Source: an uncultured Candidatus Binatia bacterium (GTDB lineage Bacteria > Desulfobacterota > Binatia > UBA9968 > JAJDTQ01). Taken from it: a DNA stretch of 64,000 nt. The position numbers and the translations under genes are program-made. The stretch spans positions 1,921,282 to 1,985,281 of the forward strand of contig OY282432.1 in the NCBI GenBank assembly GCA_958295985.1, read 5' to 3'. Positions 9,364 through 17,304 of this stretch are shown in pieces (position 1 is the stretch's first letter; every line of letters starts with the position of its first letter). A model generated the notes under the pieces. It had not been told where the DNA came from. It made no database searches and saw only the letters and a program-made list of their open reading frames with translations.

Positions 9364-10281
9364 CTAGTGAGCGGTCGACTGGACGTCCAGATTGACCAGG
9401 TTCGTCGGCGTTTCCGTCTCGGAGAGCATCCCCCAGCTCTTGATCCAGGCAGCGGTACGCTCCAGCTCGTCCGCGGGGATCGGCGCCGGGTCCACCACCA
9501 CGATGCGGCTCTCGCGGAGTTCGTCGGCCCTGATCGCGGCGATCTCCGGATCGTCCTTGTGGTAGTCGATGAAGTACTGCATGTACTTCTTCTTGTCCGC
9601 GTTGATGCGGCGCACGGCCTCGCGCACGGCGCGATTGAACATCCCGTAGGTCTCCGCGTCCACGTTGTCGGACGCCACCTCAGTGCCGTGGAGAGAAGCG
9701 GAAACGACGATGCGGCAACCTTTCTTCTCCGCCAGCGTGAGGTAGGGCTCGGTCAGCGGGGTGGACTCGATCTCCCCCTTCATGACCGATTCCAGTCTGA
9801 AGCGGGAGCCGCGCGGCGCCTGACAGAGCTTGATCTCGTCACGGGTGAGGAAGCCCTCCAGCATGTGGAGCGTCAGATAGTGGGTGCCGAAGAAGAACGG
9901 GACGCCCACCAGCCGGTTGGCGAGCTGCTGGGCCGTGTAGACCGGCGAATCGGGCCGTACCACGAGCGCGGCATAAGCGATGATGGAACGCCTGCCGATC
10001 TGCCGGCCGGTGTCGACGCCGGAGTCCTGCACCCGGCAGTAGTTGCCCCATTCGCAGGCATTGTACATGTCGGCCTTGCCCTGCTCGAAGAGCATGCCAT
10101 GGCTGGCGTGCGGGTTTGCGTCCTTGGGATCGGTGACGTCCGTGTGGGTCGCCTTGTCTCCCGGCCCGCGATCGGCAAACTCGATGGTCAGCCCTTCCTT
10201 TTCGAACAGGCCCTCGTTGTAGGCGACCAACTCGCACAGGCCCTGAAACGGCGCGGTGCTCTCAAGAACCAGCTTCTTCAT
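9364..10281 (-). CDS. NMT1/THI5-like substrate-binding protein without signal peptide
   Basis: A 305-residue protein with the fold of periplasmic binding proteins of the NMT1/THI5/SsuA type, which bind pyrimidine, sulfonate or aromatic ligands for ABC importers. The start at 10281 is fixed by AAGGAG. It reads MKKLVLESTAPFQG, straight into the first beta strand, so there is no secretion signal. Other recognisable parts are LVAYNEGLFEKEGL, the hinge around VVRPDSPVYTAQQL and the C-terminal AAWIKSWGML. No permease or ATPase is adjacent. A cytoplasmic catabolic or sensor role is possible; the ligand is unknown. Confidence 0.75.
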   Translation of the reverse strand: MKKLVLESTAPFQGLCELVAYNEGLFEKEGLTIEFADRGPGDKATHTDVTDPKDANPHASHGMLFEQGKADMYNACEWGNYCRVQDSGVDTGRQIGRRSIIAYAALVVRPDSPVYTAQQLANRLVGVPFFFGTHYLTLHMLEGFLTRDEIKLCQAPRGSRFRLESVMKGEIESTPLTEPYLTLAEKKGCRIVVSASLHGTEVASDNVDAETYGMFNRAVREAVRRINADKKKYMQYFIDYHKDDPEIAAIRADELRESRIVVVDPAPIPADELERTAAWIKSWGMLSETETPTNLVNLDVQSTAH

Positions 10282-10461
10282 CGTGTTCTCCTTATGTGAT
10301 GGTTTTGCGTGTTTGGCTGGGCCGCGACGGAAAGCTGCCCATACGGAAAAAAACGTCTACCACAGTTTCCGACCGGATGGCAACGGCATGACCCATTGCC
10401 GCGGGGACGCCTCCGAAGGCCCAACCTTGTCTCCGCGTCGGGATTCGTGCAAAACTGCGGC

Positions 10462-11772
10462 GTGCCTCAGCCTTCATCACCCAGGCCGGATGCCGCCACC
10501 GATGACGCCAGGGCAGGCCGGTCCCTCAAGGACGTGGCCCAGTCCAGGGTATCCTTCGGCGCGCTCCGGCAAGGCCACTTCCGCGCCTACTTCTTCTTCA
10601 CCATGCTGGCCATGATGGCCGACAACATCGAGCACGTGATCAGCTACTGGGTCATCTACGAGCTGTTCAAGTGGCCGGAACTGCAAGGGTTTGCGGTCAT
10701 CAGTCACTGGTCGCCGTTCCTGCTCCTGTCCTGGTACGTGGGCCTGCTCTCGGACCGCTTCGATTGCCGGCGGGTGATCCAGTGGGCGATGATCCTGTAT
10801 TTCGCTCTGACCATCACCTGGGCGTATTTCATCATCACCGGGACGCTCCGGGTCTGGCACGCCTGTGCGCTGCTGGTGGTGCACGGTGTCGCGGGGGTGT
10901 TGTGGAGTCCGGGAAGCCAGCTCATCCTGCACGACATGGTGGGTCCGGAACACCTTCAGAGCGCCGTCCGCCTCAGCGCCACCAGCCGGCAGTTGGGGAT
11001 CCTCATGGGGCCGGCCCTGGGCGGCTACATGATGCTGCGGTTGGGTCCTGCCTGGGGTCTGGTAGTGAACGCCCTCTTCTATGTTCCCCTGACCCTGTGG
11101 CTGTCGCGGGTGCCCTATACCGGACACGGCGCCAAGGCGGTGCAGGCGCGTCGGGTCACCTGGGCCCGGGCCCTGGAAGCGCTGCGGGAGGCCCGAAGCA
11201 ACCACGTCATCGTCTCGATGGTCTGCCTGGTGGGGTTTTCCTCGCTGTTGGTGGGCAACGCCTTCCAGGCGCAGATGCCGGGGTTCGCCGCCCGCCTGGG
11301 CCAGGGCGAGGCGGGTTACAGCGTTCTGCTCGCCGCCAACGGAGCCGGTGCCTTCGTGAGCGGCATCCTGCTGGAAAGCAGAGGGTTTCTCCAGGCCCGC
11401 GCGCGCACCGCCATCGTCCTCGCGTTCCTCTGGTGCGCGGCGCTGGGCATCTTTGCGTTCACGCCGTACTATCATCTGGCCGTCGGCCTCCTGTTCGTCG
11501 CGGGGTTCCTGAACCTGGCGTTCCTGACCATGTCGCAGACGCTGGTTCAACTCATCTCGCCGGCTCATCTGCGCGGCCAGTTGATCGGCCTCTTCATCAT
11601 GTCCGGGCTCGGACTCCGGACCTTCAGCGGCGTCACCGTGGGAATCCTGGGCGGCGCCATCGGCATCCAGTGGTCCCTGGGCCTGAGCTGCGGCGTCCTG
11701 CTGGCCGTCATGCTGCTCCTGCTCGTGGTCACCGCCCGGGCCCGGGGCGACGAGACGGGCGCGCCGAACTGA
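10462..11772 (+). CDS. MFS transporter, EntS/drug-exporter type
   Basis: Inner-membrane carrier of the DHA3-like branch that includes enterobactin exporter EntS and macrolide pumps. The frame is open from 10309, but the first 50 codons look non-coding, so I place the start at GTG 10462 (reading VPQPSSPRPD), giving 436 residues; this start is uncertain. Conserved parts: SFGALRQGHFRAYFF before helix 1, LSDRFDCRRV in the loop after helix 2, GPALGGYMM, and a C-terminal MSQTLVQLISPAHLRGQLIGLF segment usual in this family. It precedes the redox cluster by 130 bases. Substrate unknown. Confidence 0.85.
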   Translation: MPQPSSPRPDAATDDARAGRSLKDVAQSRVSFGALRQGHFRAYFFFTMLAMMADNIEHVISYWVIYELFKWPELQGFAVISHWSPFLLLSWYVGLLSDRFDCRRVIQWAMILYFALTITWAYFIITGTLRVWHACALLVVHGVAGVLWSPGSQLILHDMVGPEHLQSAVRLSATSRQLGILMGPALGGYMMLRLGPAWGLVVNALFYVPLTLWLSRVPYTGHGAKAVQARRVTWARALEALREARSNHVIVSMVCLVGFSSLLVGNAFQAQMPGFAARLGQGEAGYSVLLAANGAGAFVSGILLESRGFLQARARTAIVLAFLWCAALGIFAFTPYYHLAVGLLFVAGFLNLAFLTMSQTLVQLISPAHLRGQLIGLFIMSGLGLRTFSGVTVGILGGAIGIQWSLGLSCGVLLAVMLLLLVVTARARGDETGAPN

Positions 11773-11779
11773 CGGGGTC

Positions 11780-11908
11780 GTGCCGTACCGGGTGAAATCC
11801 GTCAACAACGCGCCGTTCGGGATTCTCGTGACCCAGGATCATTTCGGAACGGTAGACGATCCGCGTATCGTCAGCCTGCCGTTATCGACCTTCATGATGC
11901 TCCGATGA
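11780..11908 (+). CDS. Tentative 42-residue ORF coupled to the next gene
   Basis: A short frame from GTG 11780 reads VPYRVKSVNNAPFGIL, then VTQDHFGTVDDPRIVSLPLS and ends MMLR. Its TGA overlaps the ATG of the following NirB-like gene (ATGA), the arrangement of translational coupling. Composition looks protein-like, but there is no clear ribosome site and no recognised family. It could be a leader peptide, the tail of a decayed gene, or chance. Confidence 0.3.
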   Translation: MPYRVKSVNNAPFGILVTQDHFGTVDDPRIVSLPLSTFMMLR

Positions 11909-13869
11909 ACGGCTCAACGGTCCTGGCCGGAGAACAGGGCATGCTCCCGGAAGCCGAGGGGCGCCGGCGGCTGGTGGTGGCGGGGTTCGGCATGGTGGCG
12001 TACCGGCTGGTGGAGCGACTGGCGGCCCTCGACGCGCTGGGGCGCTACGACGTCACCCTCATCGGCGAGGAGCCCTGCCCGGCGTACGACCGAGTCCATC
12101 TCACCGGGTGGTTCGAGCACCGCGATCCCCAACGGCTTGCGCTGGGGCGGCCGGGCTGGCCCCGGGCGTTGGGTGTGCGCGCCGTCACCGGCAATCCGGT
12201 GACCTCCATCGACCGCGAGAGCCGCGCGGTGCGCACCGCGGATGGCGAGCGCATCCCTTACGACCGGCTGGTGCTGGCCACGGGCTCGGCGCCGTTTGTC
12301 CCGCCCATCGAGGGAGCCGGGTGCGACGGCGTCTTCGTCTACCGCACCCTCGACGATCTGGAGCGCATCGGCAAGCACGCGGCGCGGGCGCGGCGCGCCA
12401 TCGTGGCAGGCGGTGGGGTGCTCGGGATCGAGGCGGCCCATGCCCTGCGCCGTCTGGGGCTTGAGGTGGTGTTGCTGGAAAGGGGATCCTGCCTGATGAG
12501 CCGCCAACTCGGCCCGGAGGCCGCGGCGCTGCTCGAAGCCCGGGTCCGCGAGTTGGGGGTTGCCATCGTCGCCGAAGCCCGCGCGCGCCGGATCGAGCCC
12601 CGGGACGGCCGGCTGGTACTGACCCTGGAAGGCGGCGGGGCGCCGTTGGCGGCCGACATGATCGTGATGACCGCGGGTATCCGTCCGAGAGACGAGCTCG
12701 CGCGGGACTGCGGGCTTGCCATCGCCCCCGGCCGCGGCGGCATCGTCGTTGACGACGAGCTGCGCGCCACGGACCCCGCGATCCACGCCATCGGCGAGTG
12801 CGCCGCGCACGACGGCGTGGTCTACGGCTTGGTGGCGCCGGGATACCGCATGGCCGGGACCCTGGCGGAGATCCTCGCCGGCGGACGAACGCGTTTCCGC
12901 GGATACACGCCGGCGGTGCGGTTGAGACTGCCGGGTATCGACGTCTGGTCCCTGGGCAACCACGCGCAACCGGGCACCCGCCTCGGTTGGAGCAGCAACG
13001 GCTCGTACCGGCAGATCACCCTGTTGGGGCGGCGTCCGGTGGCCGCGGCGGCCGTCGGCCCCTGGGAGGAGATGGGCTTCACGCAGGACGCCATCCGCCA
13101 ACGGCGGCGCATGCGGCCCGAGCAACTGCAACGGTTCCTTCAGACCGGCATGTTCTCGGATGCGGCCGTCCGGCGTCCGGTGGCGGAGTGGCCGGCTTCG
13201 GCCATGGTGTGCAACTGTCTGGAGATCACCCGCGGCGCTCTGAGCGCCGCGGTCGCGGCGGGCTGCTCCTCCGTGGAAGCCGTTGCCGAACGTACCGGCG
13301 CATCGACGGTGTGCGGCTTCTGCCGTCCGCTGGTGGCGGAGCTGGCCGGCGACACGCCGTCCTCCGGCTCGAGCCGGGAAAGCGCGACCCTGCTGACGGC
13401 CGCCGCCGCGGCCGTCCTGCTGGCGTTGGCGATAGCAGGCGGCTCGCCGCTTCCTCTCCCCCGTAGCGTTCAGGCCGGGCACGTTTGGGACATCCTCTAC
13501 CGGGAGGGCTGGTGGCGGCAGGCCACGGGATTCGGACTGCTGGGCTGCGTGCTGGCCGCGGCCGGGTTTGCCTTGCGCAAGCGCTGGCGGCGCGTCGGTT
13601 GGGGAAACCTCGGGTGGTGGCGCGCCGGCCACGCCGCCCTGGGGGCGCTGGCATTGACGGCGCTCCTTGCGCATACCGGCCTGCGCCTGGGGTCCGGACT
13701 CAACCAGGTCTTGATGATCTGTTTTCTCACCGCCAGCGTGTTCGGCGGCGCCACGGCAGCGGGTCTGGGCCGCCGGTACGCGCGTCTGACCTTCTGGCTC
13801 CACGTTGTGGCCGTCTGGCCTTTGCCCGTGCTGCTCGCCTTCCATGTCCTGGCGTCGTATTATTTCTGA
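11905..13869 (+). CDS. NirB-like FAD/NAD(P)H oxidoreductase - BFD [2Fe-2S] - membrane heme b fusion
   Basis: A 654-residue fusion. Residues ~18-330 are a pyridine-nucleotide-disulfide oxidoreductase of the NirB/rubredoxin-reductase type: VVAGFGMVAYRLVE FAD loop, CPAYDRVHLT, AGGGVLGIEAAHAL NAD loop. Residues ~436-480 form a BFD-like [2Fe-2S] domain with C-N-C and CGFC, separated by about 32 residues. The C-terminal ~160 residues add five hydrophobic helices. Helix 3 and helix 5 each carry two His (GHAALG/LLAHTG; FWLHVV/LAFHVL), suiting two b hemes as in b561/ferric-reductase-like domains. The siroheme and [4Fe-4S] half of NirB is absent, so it is not a nitrite reductase. Likely role: moving electrons from NAD(P)H across the membrane to the cytochrome encoded next. 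Domains are read from sequence; electron flow is inferred. Confidence 0.8.
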   Translation: MNGSTVLAGEQGMLPEAEGRRRLVVAGFGMVAYRLVERLAALDALGRYDVTLIGEEPCPAYDRVHLTGWFEHRDPQRLALGRPGWPRALGVRAVTGNPVTSIDRESRAVRTADGERIPYDRLVLATGSAPFVPPIEGAGCDGVFVYRTLDDLERIGKHAARARRAIVAGGGVLGIEAAHALRRLGLEVVLLERGSCLMSRQLGPEAAALLEARVRELGVAIVAEARARRIEPRDGRLVLTLEGGGAPLAADMIVMTAGIRPRDELARDCGLAIAPGRGGIVVDDELRATDPAIHAIGECAAHDGVVYGLVAPGYRMAGTLAEILAGGRTRFRGYTPAVRLRLPGIDVWSLGNHAQPGTRLGWSSNGSYRQITLLGRRPVAAAAVGPWEEMGFTQDAIRQRRRMRPEQLQRFLQTGMFSDAAVRRPVAEWPASAMVCNCLEITRGALSAAVAAGCSSVEAVAERTGASTVCGFCRPLVAELAGDTPSSGSSRESATLLTAAAAAVLLALAIAGGSPLPLPRSVQAGHVWDILYREGWWRQATGFGLLGCVLAAAGFALRKRWRRVGWGNLGWWRAGHAALGALALTALLAHTGLRLGSGLNQVLMICFLTASVFGGATAAGLGRRYARLTFWLHVVAVWPLPVLLAFHVLASYYF

Positions 13870-13873
13870 TGCC

Positions 13874-15187
13874 GTGAGCCCCGGCCGTGTGGCCCTGGTT
13901 TGGCTTATGACGAGTCTCGGTATTGCCGCATTCCTGACGTTCCACATGACCGGTGAGGACCGGAGCGTGTTCATGCCCGGTGACGTGACGGACGGCCACC
14001 ACCAGATCGCCCTCGCCTGCCACCGATGCCACACCGCGTTCGGCGGGGTGCGGCAGGATGCCTGCCTCGACTGCCACCGGGCCGAGCTCGAAGCCGCCCG
14101 GGACTCTCACCCGGAAGACAAGTTCACCGACCCGCGCAACGCCGGCTTCCTCGCCCGGTTGGACGCGCGCCGGTGCGTTACCTGCCACACCGAGCACCGG
14201 CCGGAGATTACCGCGGTCATGGGCGTCACCCTTCCCGGGGACTTCTGCCATCACTGTCATGCCGGCGTGGCCGAGGAACGGCCGACGCACCGGGACCTCT
14301 CGTTCGACACCTGCGCCTCGGCAGGGTGCCACAACTACCACGACAACCGCGCGCTGTACGAAGATTTCCTGGTGCGGCACACGGAACCGGAGACGCCTCC
14401 GGCGGTGCTGCCGGAGCGCCAGGCCTGGATCTCCCGGACGGGCTTCGAGCGCGTATCCCTGACCGCCGCGGATGCCGATGGGCCGGTATCCTCCGCTCCC
14501 GAGCTGATCGGCGCCTGGGCCGGCTCCGCGCATGCCGCGGCCGGGGTCTCCTGCACGAGCTGCCATCAAGAGGGTGACGGTCCCTGGACCGACCGACCGC
14601 CGCGCCGGGTCTGCCGCTCGTGCCACGAGCTGGAGTTTCAGGGGTTCGTGGGGGGGAAGCACGGCATGCGGTGGTTCGTCGGGTTCGATTCGATGTCGCC
14701 CGCGCAGGCGCGCCTGCCCATGAAGCCGGAGGCCCTGTCCAGGAGGTTGGACTGCGGCGCCTGCCACGACGCGCACGCGGTGGACGTCGGTCACGCCGCG
14801 GTGGACGCCTGTCTTTCATGCCACTCCGACGAGCACTCCGAGGCGTACTCCGAGTCGCCTCATTTCCGGCTGTGGCAGTTGGAGAGGTCCCGGCAGGGGA
14901 AGCCGGGGAGCGGCGTGAGCTGCGCCACTTGCCACCTGCCGCGGGAACGGCGCCGCGTCGCCGGCGTAGAGCGAACCGTCGTGCAGCACAACCAGAACGC
15001 CAATCTTCGGCCCAACGAGAAGATGATCCGCGAAGTCTGCCTCACCTGTCATTCGCTCGCGACGTCCATCGACGCGTTGGCCGACGCGGCGCTGGTTCGA
15101 CGCAACTTCACCGGTTCTCCGTCGCGTCGCGTCCGGAGCATGGACATGGCAACGTCGCGGAAGATCCATCGTTCCGATGCACCCTGA
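13874..15187 (+). CDS. Membrane-anchored multiheme cytochrome c (11 heme-binding motifs)
   Basis: About 437 residues from GTG 13874, five bases after the preceding stop; an upstream ATG at 13844 is possible. An N-terminal hydrophobic segment (VALVWLMTSLGIAAFLTF) without a clear cleavage site suggests a signal anchor, placing the cytochrome in the periplasm. I count ten CXXCH sites (CHRCH, CLDCH, CVTCH, CHHCH, CTSCH, CRSCH, CGACH, CLSCH, CATCH, CLTCH) and one CX4CH (CASAGCH, fifth in order). Many further His residues could be distal ligands. The layout resembles cytochrome c3/NapC-type electron carriers, but no catalytic signature such as a CXXCK is seen. Probably takes electrons from the membrane fusion encoded upstream; terminal acceptor unknown. 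Confidence 0.88.
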   Translation: MSPGRVALVWLMTSLGIAAFLTFHMTGEDRSVFMPGDVTDGHHQIALACHRCHTAFGGVRQDACLDCHRAELEAARDSHPEDKFTDPRNAGFLARLDARRCVTCHTEHRPEITAVMGVTLPGDFCHHCHAGVAEERPTHRDLSFDTCASAGCHNYHDNRALYEDFLVRHTEPETPPAVLPERQAWISRTGFERVSLTAADADGPVSSAPELIGAWAGSAHAAAGVSCTSCHQEGDGPWTDRPPRRVCRSCHELEFQGFVGGKHGMRWFVGFDSMSPAQARLPMKPEALSRRLDCGACHDAHAVDVGHAAVDACLSCHSDEHSEAYSESPHFRLWQLERSRQGKPGSGVSCATCHLPRERRRVAGVERTVVQHNQNANLRPNEKMIREVCLTCHSLATSIDALADAALVRRNFTGSPSRRVRSMDMATSRKIHRSDAP

Positions 15188-15204
15188 AGGAGGGGACCCG
15201 AGCC

Positions 15205-15804
15205 ATGAAACACCTGCTTGCCCAACGGAGTCTGGTCGCCGTCCTTGCCGCGGTCCTCGCTGCGGGGCCGGCGGGCTGCGACAGCAAGCCTTCCGGCGGA
15301 TCCGACCCATCCGCGGGGATTTCCCCGAAGGTCATGGCCGACGCGCTGCACGCCGTCATGGAAGCGGACCGTACCGTCTATGCGAGCCAGGTCGTCTATC
15401 GTTTGCAGGATGAAGAAGAGGTGGTCCACGCCAGCGAACACTGGCAGGACGAGAAAGCCTTGCCGCTGCCGGCCCAGATGTTTCGCATGGGCGCGGAAAG
15501 GGTTGCCGGGACGACCGACGCATTCAGCTACGGGCTGCTGTCCAAGTGGCCCGTCAACAGGAAGAACGCGCCCAGGACCGAGTTGGAGACCGCCGGGCTG
15601 GACAGCGTCGCCAAGGACCCGTCGAAACCGTTCTATGGCCGGGAGACCCTTGGCGGTGTCGAGTACTTCACCGCGGTGTATGCCGACGTAGCCGTCTCAC
15701 CCGCGTGTGTGACCTGCCACAACGCTCACAAGGACAGCCCGCGGACCGACTTCGAGGAGGGAGACACCATGGGCGGCGTGGTCATCCGCATTCCGTTGCG
15801 CTGA
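15205..15804 (+). CDS. Tll0287-like (DUF3365) heme lipoprotein
   Basis: A 199-residue exported protein, start fixed by GAAGGAGGGG before ATG 15205. The N-terminus is a signal peptide ending GPAGC, so a lipoprotein is likely although the lipobox is weak. The body matches the Tll0287-like heme sensor domain: helical N-terminal half, then FSYGLLSKWPVNRKNAP, a GGVEYFTAVYADVAVS strand region, and a single CVTCHN heme site near the C-terminus followed by GDTMGGVVIRIPL. Such domains are usually redox or gas sensors, often on kinases; here it stands alone behind a multiheme cytochrome, so an electron-transfer or sensing partner role is inferred. Confidence 0.85.
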   Translation: MKHLLAQRSLVAVLAAVLAAGPAGCDSKPSGGSDPSAGISPKVMADALHAVMEADRTVYASQVVYRLQDEEEVVHASEHWQDEKALPLPAQMFRMGAERVAGTTDAFSYGLLSKWPVNRKNAPRTELETAGLDSVAKDPSKPFYGRETLGGVEYFTAVYADVAVSPACVTCHNAHKDSPRTDFEEGDTMGGVVIRIPLR

Positions 15805-15898
15805 TGGGGTCGGCGGGGCCGCGCCGCGCAGGTTTGCAGCGGTGACGGACCCGTGGCAGGGGGCGAGTTCACCACCGGTTGACGAGAGGGGAGGATCG

Positions 15899-16384
15899 AT
15901 GGAAGCGGCTTCGAAGAAGACCCTGTACCTGGCGAATCCTTACGGCTTTTCGGCGCAACAGCGGGAGGGGCCGCTGGCGGCGCTGACCGCGGCGCTGGAA
16001 GCGCTGGGGGTGGAAGTGTGGGAGCCGTTCGCGCGCAACAACCAGGTGGACAAGGCCGCGGCCGGTTGGGCGTACCGCATCGGACAGGCCGACCTCGGCG
16101 ACGTGCGCGACGCAGACGGTCTGTTCGCGGTGGTCAACGGCTGTCCTCCCGATGAGGGTGTCATGGTCGAGCTGGGCATGGCCATAGCCTGGGAGAAGCC
16201 GGTGTTTCTGTTCCGGGACGACTTCCGCCGCTGCACCGACAGCGAGACCTACCCCCTGAACCTGATGCTGTTCACCGGCCTTCCGGAGCAGGACTGGCGG
16301 GCCTGCTGGTACGAGTCGGTGAAAGAGATCTCCTGCCCCGACAAGGCCTTGGCGCGGTGGGTGAAGGACGGGACGCGACACTAG
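15899..16384 (+). CDS. Nucleoside 2-deoxyribosyltransferase
   Basis: Exchanges the base of 2'-deoxyribonucleosides, or hydrolyses deoxynucleoside phosphates, in nucleotide salvage; cytoplasmic. It has 161 residues, normal for the family, from ATG 15899 with GAGGGGAGG upstream. The N-terminal LYLANPYGFS strand-loop, the DLGDVRDADGLFAVV block and DEGVMVELGMA, with the catalytic Glu in the family pattern DxGTxxExG, are all present. Stands between the redox cluster and the signalling cassette. Exact substrate preference cannot be read. Confidence 0.87.
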   Translation: MEAASKKTLYLANPYGFSAQQREGPLAALTAALEALGVEVWEPFARNNQVDKAAAGWAYRIGQADLGDVRDADGLFAVVNGCPPDEGVMVELGMAIAWEKPVFLFRDDFRRCTDSETYPLNLMLFTGLPEQDWRACWYESVKEISCPDKALARWVKDGTRH

Positions 16385-16518
16385 TTGACACGGCGTCGGG
16401 TCACTGGCTATCATCTCGACGGCGGCGCGGGACGGCACGAGCCGTTCTCTTGCGAACATTGCAAACCCATGTCGAATTCCCGCATGGCTTACGCCAGTGG
16501 TTTGAGGGGGTGGCGCTT

Positions 16519-16959
16519 ATGAAGTCGGCGCTTCCCCGTCTTTCGCTCGACCTCGAGCCGGAGCTTTCGTCCGCCCTCGATGACCTGGCCGAGGCGGTAA
16601 CCAGCTTCGGAGAGGCCAACGGTCTTTCCCAGACACAGATCCACCATTTGAGCCTGGCCCTGGACGAGCTGGCCACCAACACGATATCGCACGGTTTCGT
16701 CGAGGTGGACCGGCAGGAGCTTCGGGTGGAGTTGCGTATCGAGGATGACGAGGTCATCGCTCAGTTGGATGACACGGGGATACCCTTCAATCCGTTCGAG
16801 GAAGCCGCGACCCCGGACGTGCACGCCTCCCTTGACGACCGGCCCATCGGCGGTCTCGGCGTTTTCCTGACCAAGACCCTGTTCCCCAATCGGGACTACG
16901 AGCGTACCAACGGGTTCAACCGCATTACCCTGCGCACGCCTGTGAAAGGAGACAGTTGA
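16519..16959 (+). CDS. RsbW-like anti-sigma/serine kinase (HATPase_c)
   Basis: A 146-residue single-domain GHKL ATPase of the RsbW/SpoIIAB type. Such proteins hold a target (often a sigma factor) and phosphorylate a STAS antagonist. ATG 16519 is chosen because conserved sequence begins just after it. The N box LALDELATNTISHGF (Glu for Mg, Asn), the G1 box DDTGIPFNPF and G2 box GGLGVFLTK are clear. Its stop overlaps the start of the STAS gene (TGATG). No sigma factor gene is nearby, so its target could lie elsewhere or be another protein. Confidence 0.9.
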   Translation: MKSALPRLSLDLEPELSSALDDLAEAVTSFGEANGLSQTQIHHLSLALDELATNTISHGFVEVDRQELRVELRIEDDEVIAQLDDTGIPFNPFEEAATPDVHASLDDRPIGGLGVFLTKTLFPNRDYERTNGFNRITLRTPVKGDS

Positions 16960-17303
16960 TGACAAGCGCATTGGATCTCAGTACGGAGATGGATGGCGAC
17001 GCCACCGTGGTCATCCCCGCGGGCCGCATCGACGGCAGCACGGCCAGCCCGTTTCAGGAGACTCTTCTCAAGCTGATCGAGGAAGGCAGGGGTTCGCTCG
17101 TGGTGGACTTCGAGAAACTCGAATACATCAGCAGCGCCGGGCTCCGGGTCCTGTTGCTGGCGGCCAAGCAGCTTCAGGCGGGTGGCAGGAAGATCGTGCT
17201 CTGCGCCATGCGGGACCACATTGCCGAGGTGTTCAAGATCAGCGGTTTCAGTGAGATCCTGGCGATCCACCCCACGCGTCAGGACGCCGTCAATGCAGGT
17301 TGA
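16959..17303 (+). CDS. STAS-domain anti-sigma factor antagonist
   Basis: 114 residues, one STAS domain of the SpoIIAA/RsbV type. When unphosphorylated it binds and neutralises the RsbW-like kinase; phosphorylation on a Ser releases it. The phospho-acceptor region reads YISSAGLRVLL, with the conserved Ser before AGL. ATG 16959 follows AAAGGAGA and overlaps the preceding stop, indicating coupled translation at matched amounts. Encoded between its predicted kinase and its predicted phosphatase. Confidence 0.93.
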   Translation: MTSALDLSTEMDGDATVVIPAGRIDGSTASPFQETLLKLIEEGRGSLVVDFEKLEYISSAGLRVLLLAAKQLQAGGRKIVLCAMRDHIAEVFKISGFSEILAIHPTRQDAVNAG

Positions 17304-17304
17304 C

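Noticed and set aside
11905-13869. Annotation as assimilatory nitrite reductase large subunit
   Set aside because: Only the FAD/NAD(P)H front half and a BFD domain match; the siroheme and [4Fe-4S] Cys motifs are absent and five membrane helices take their place.
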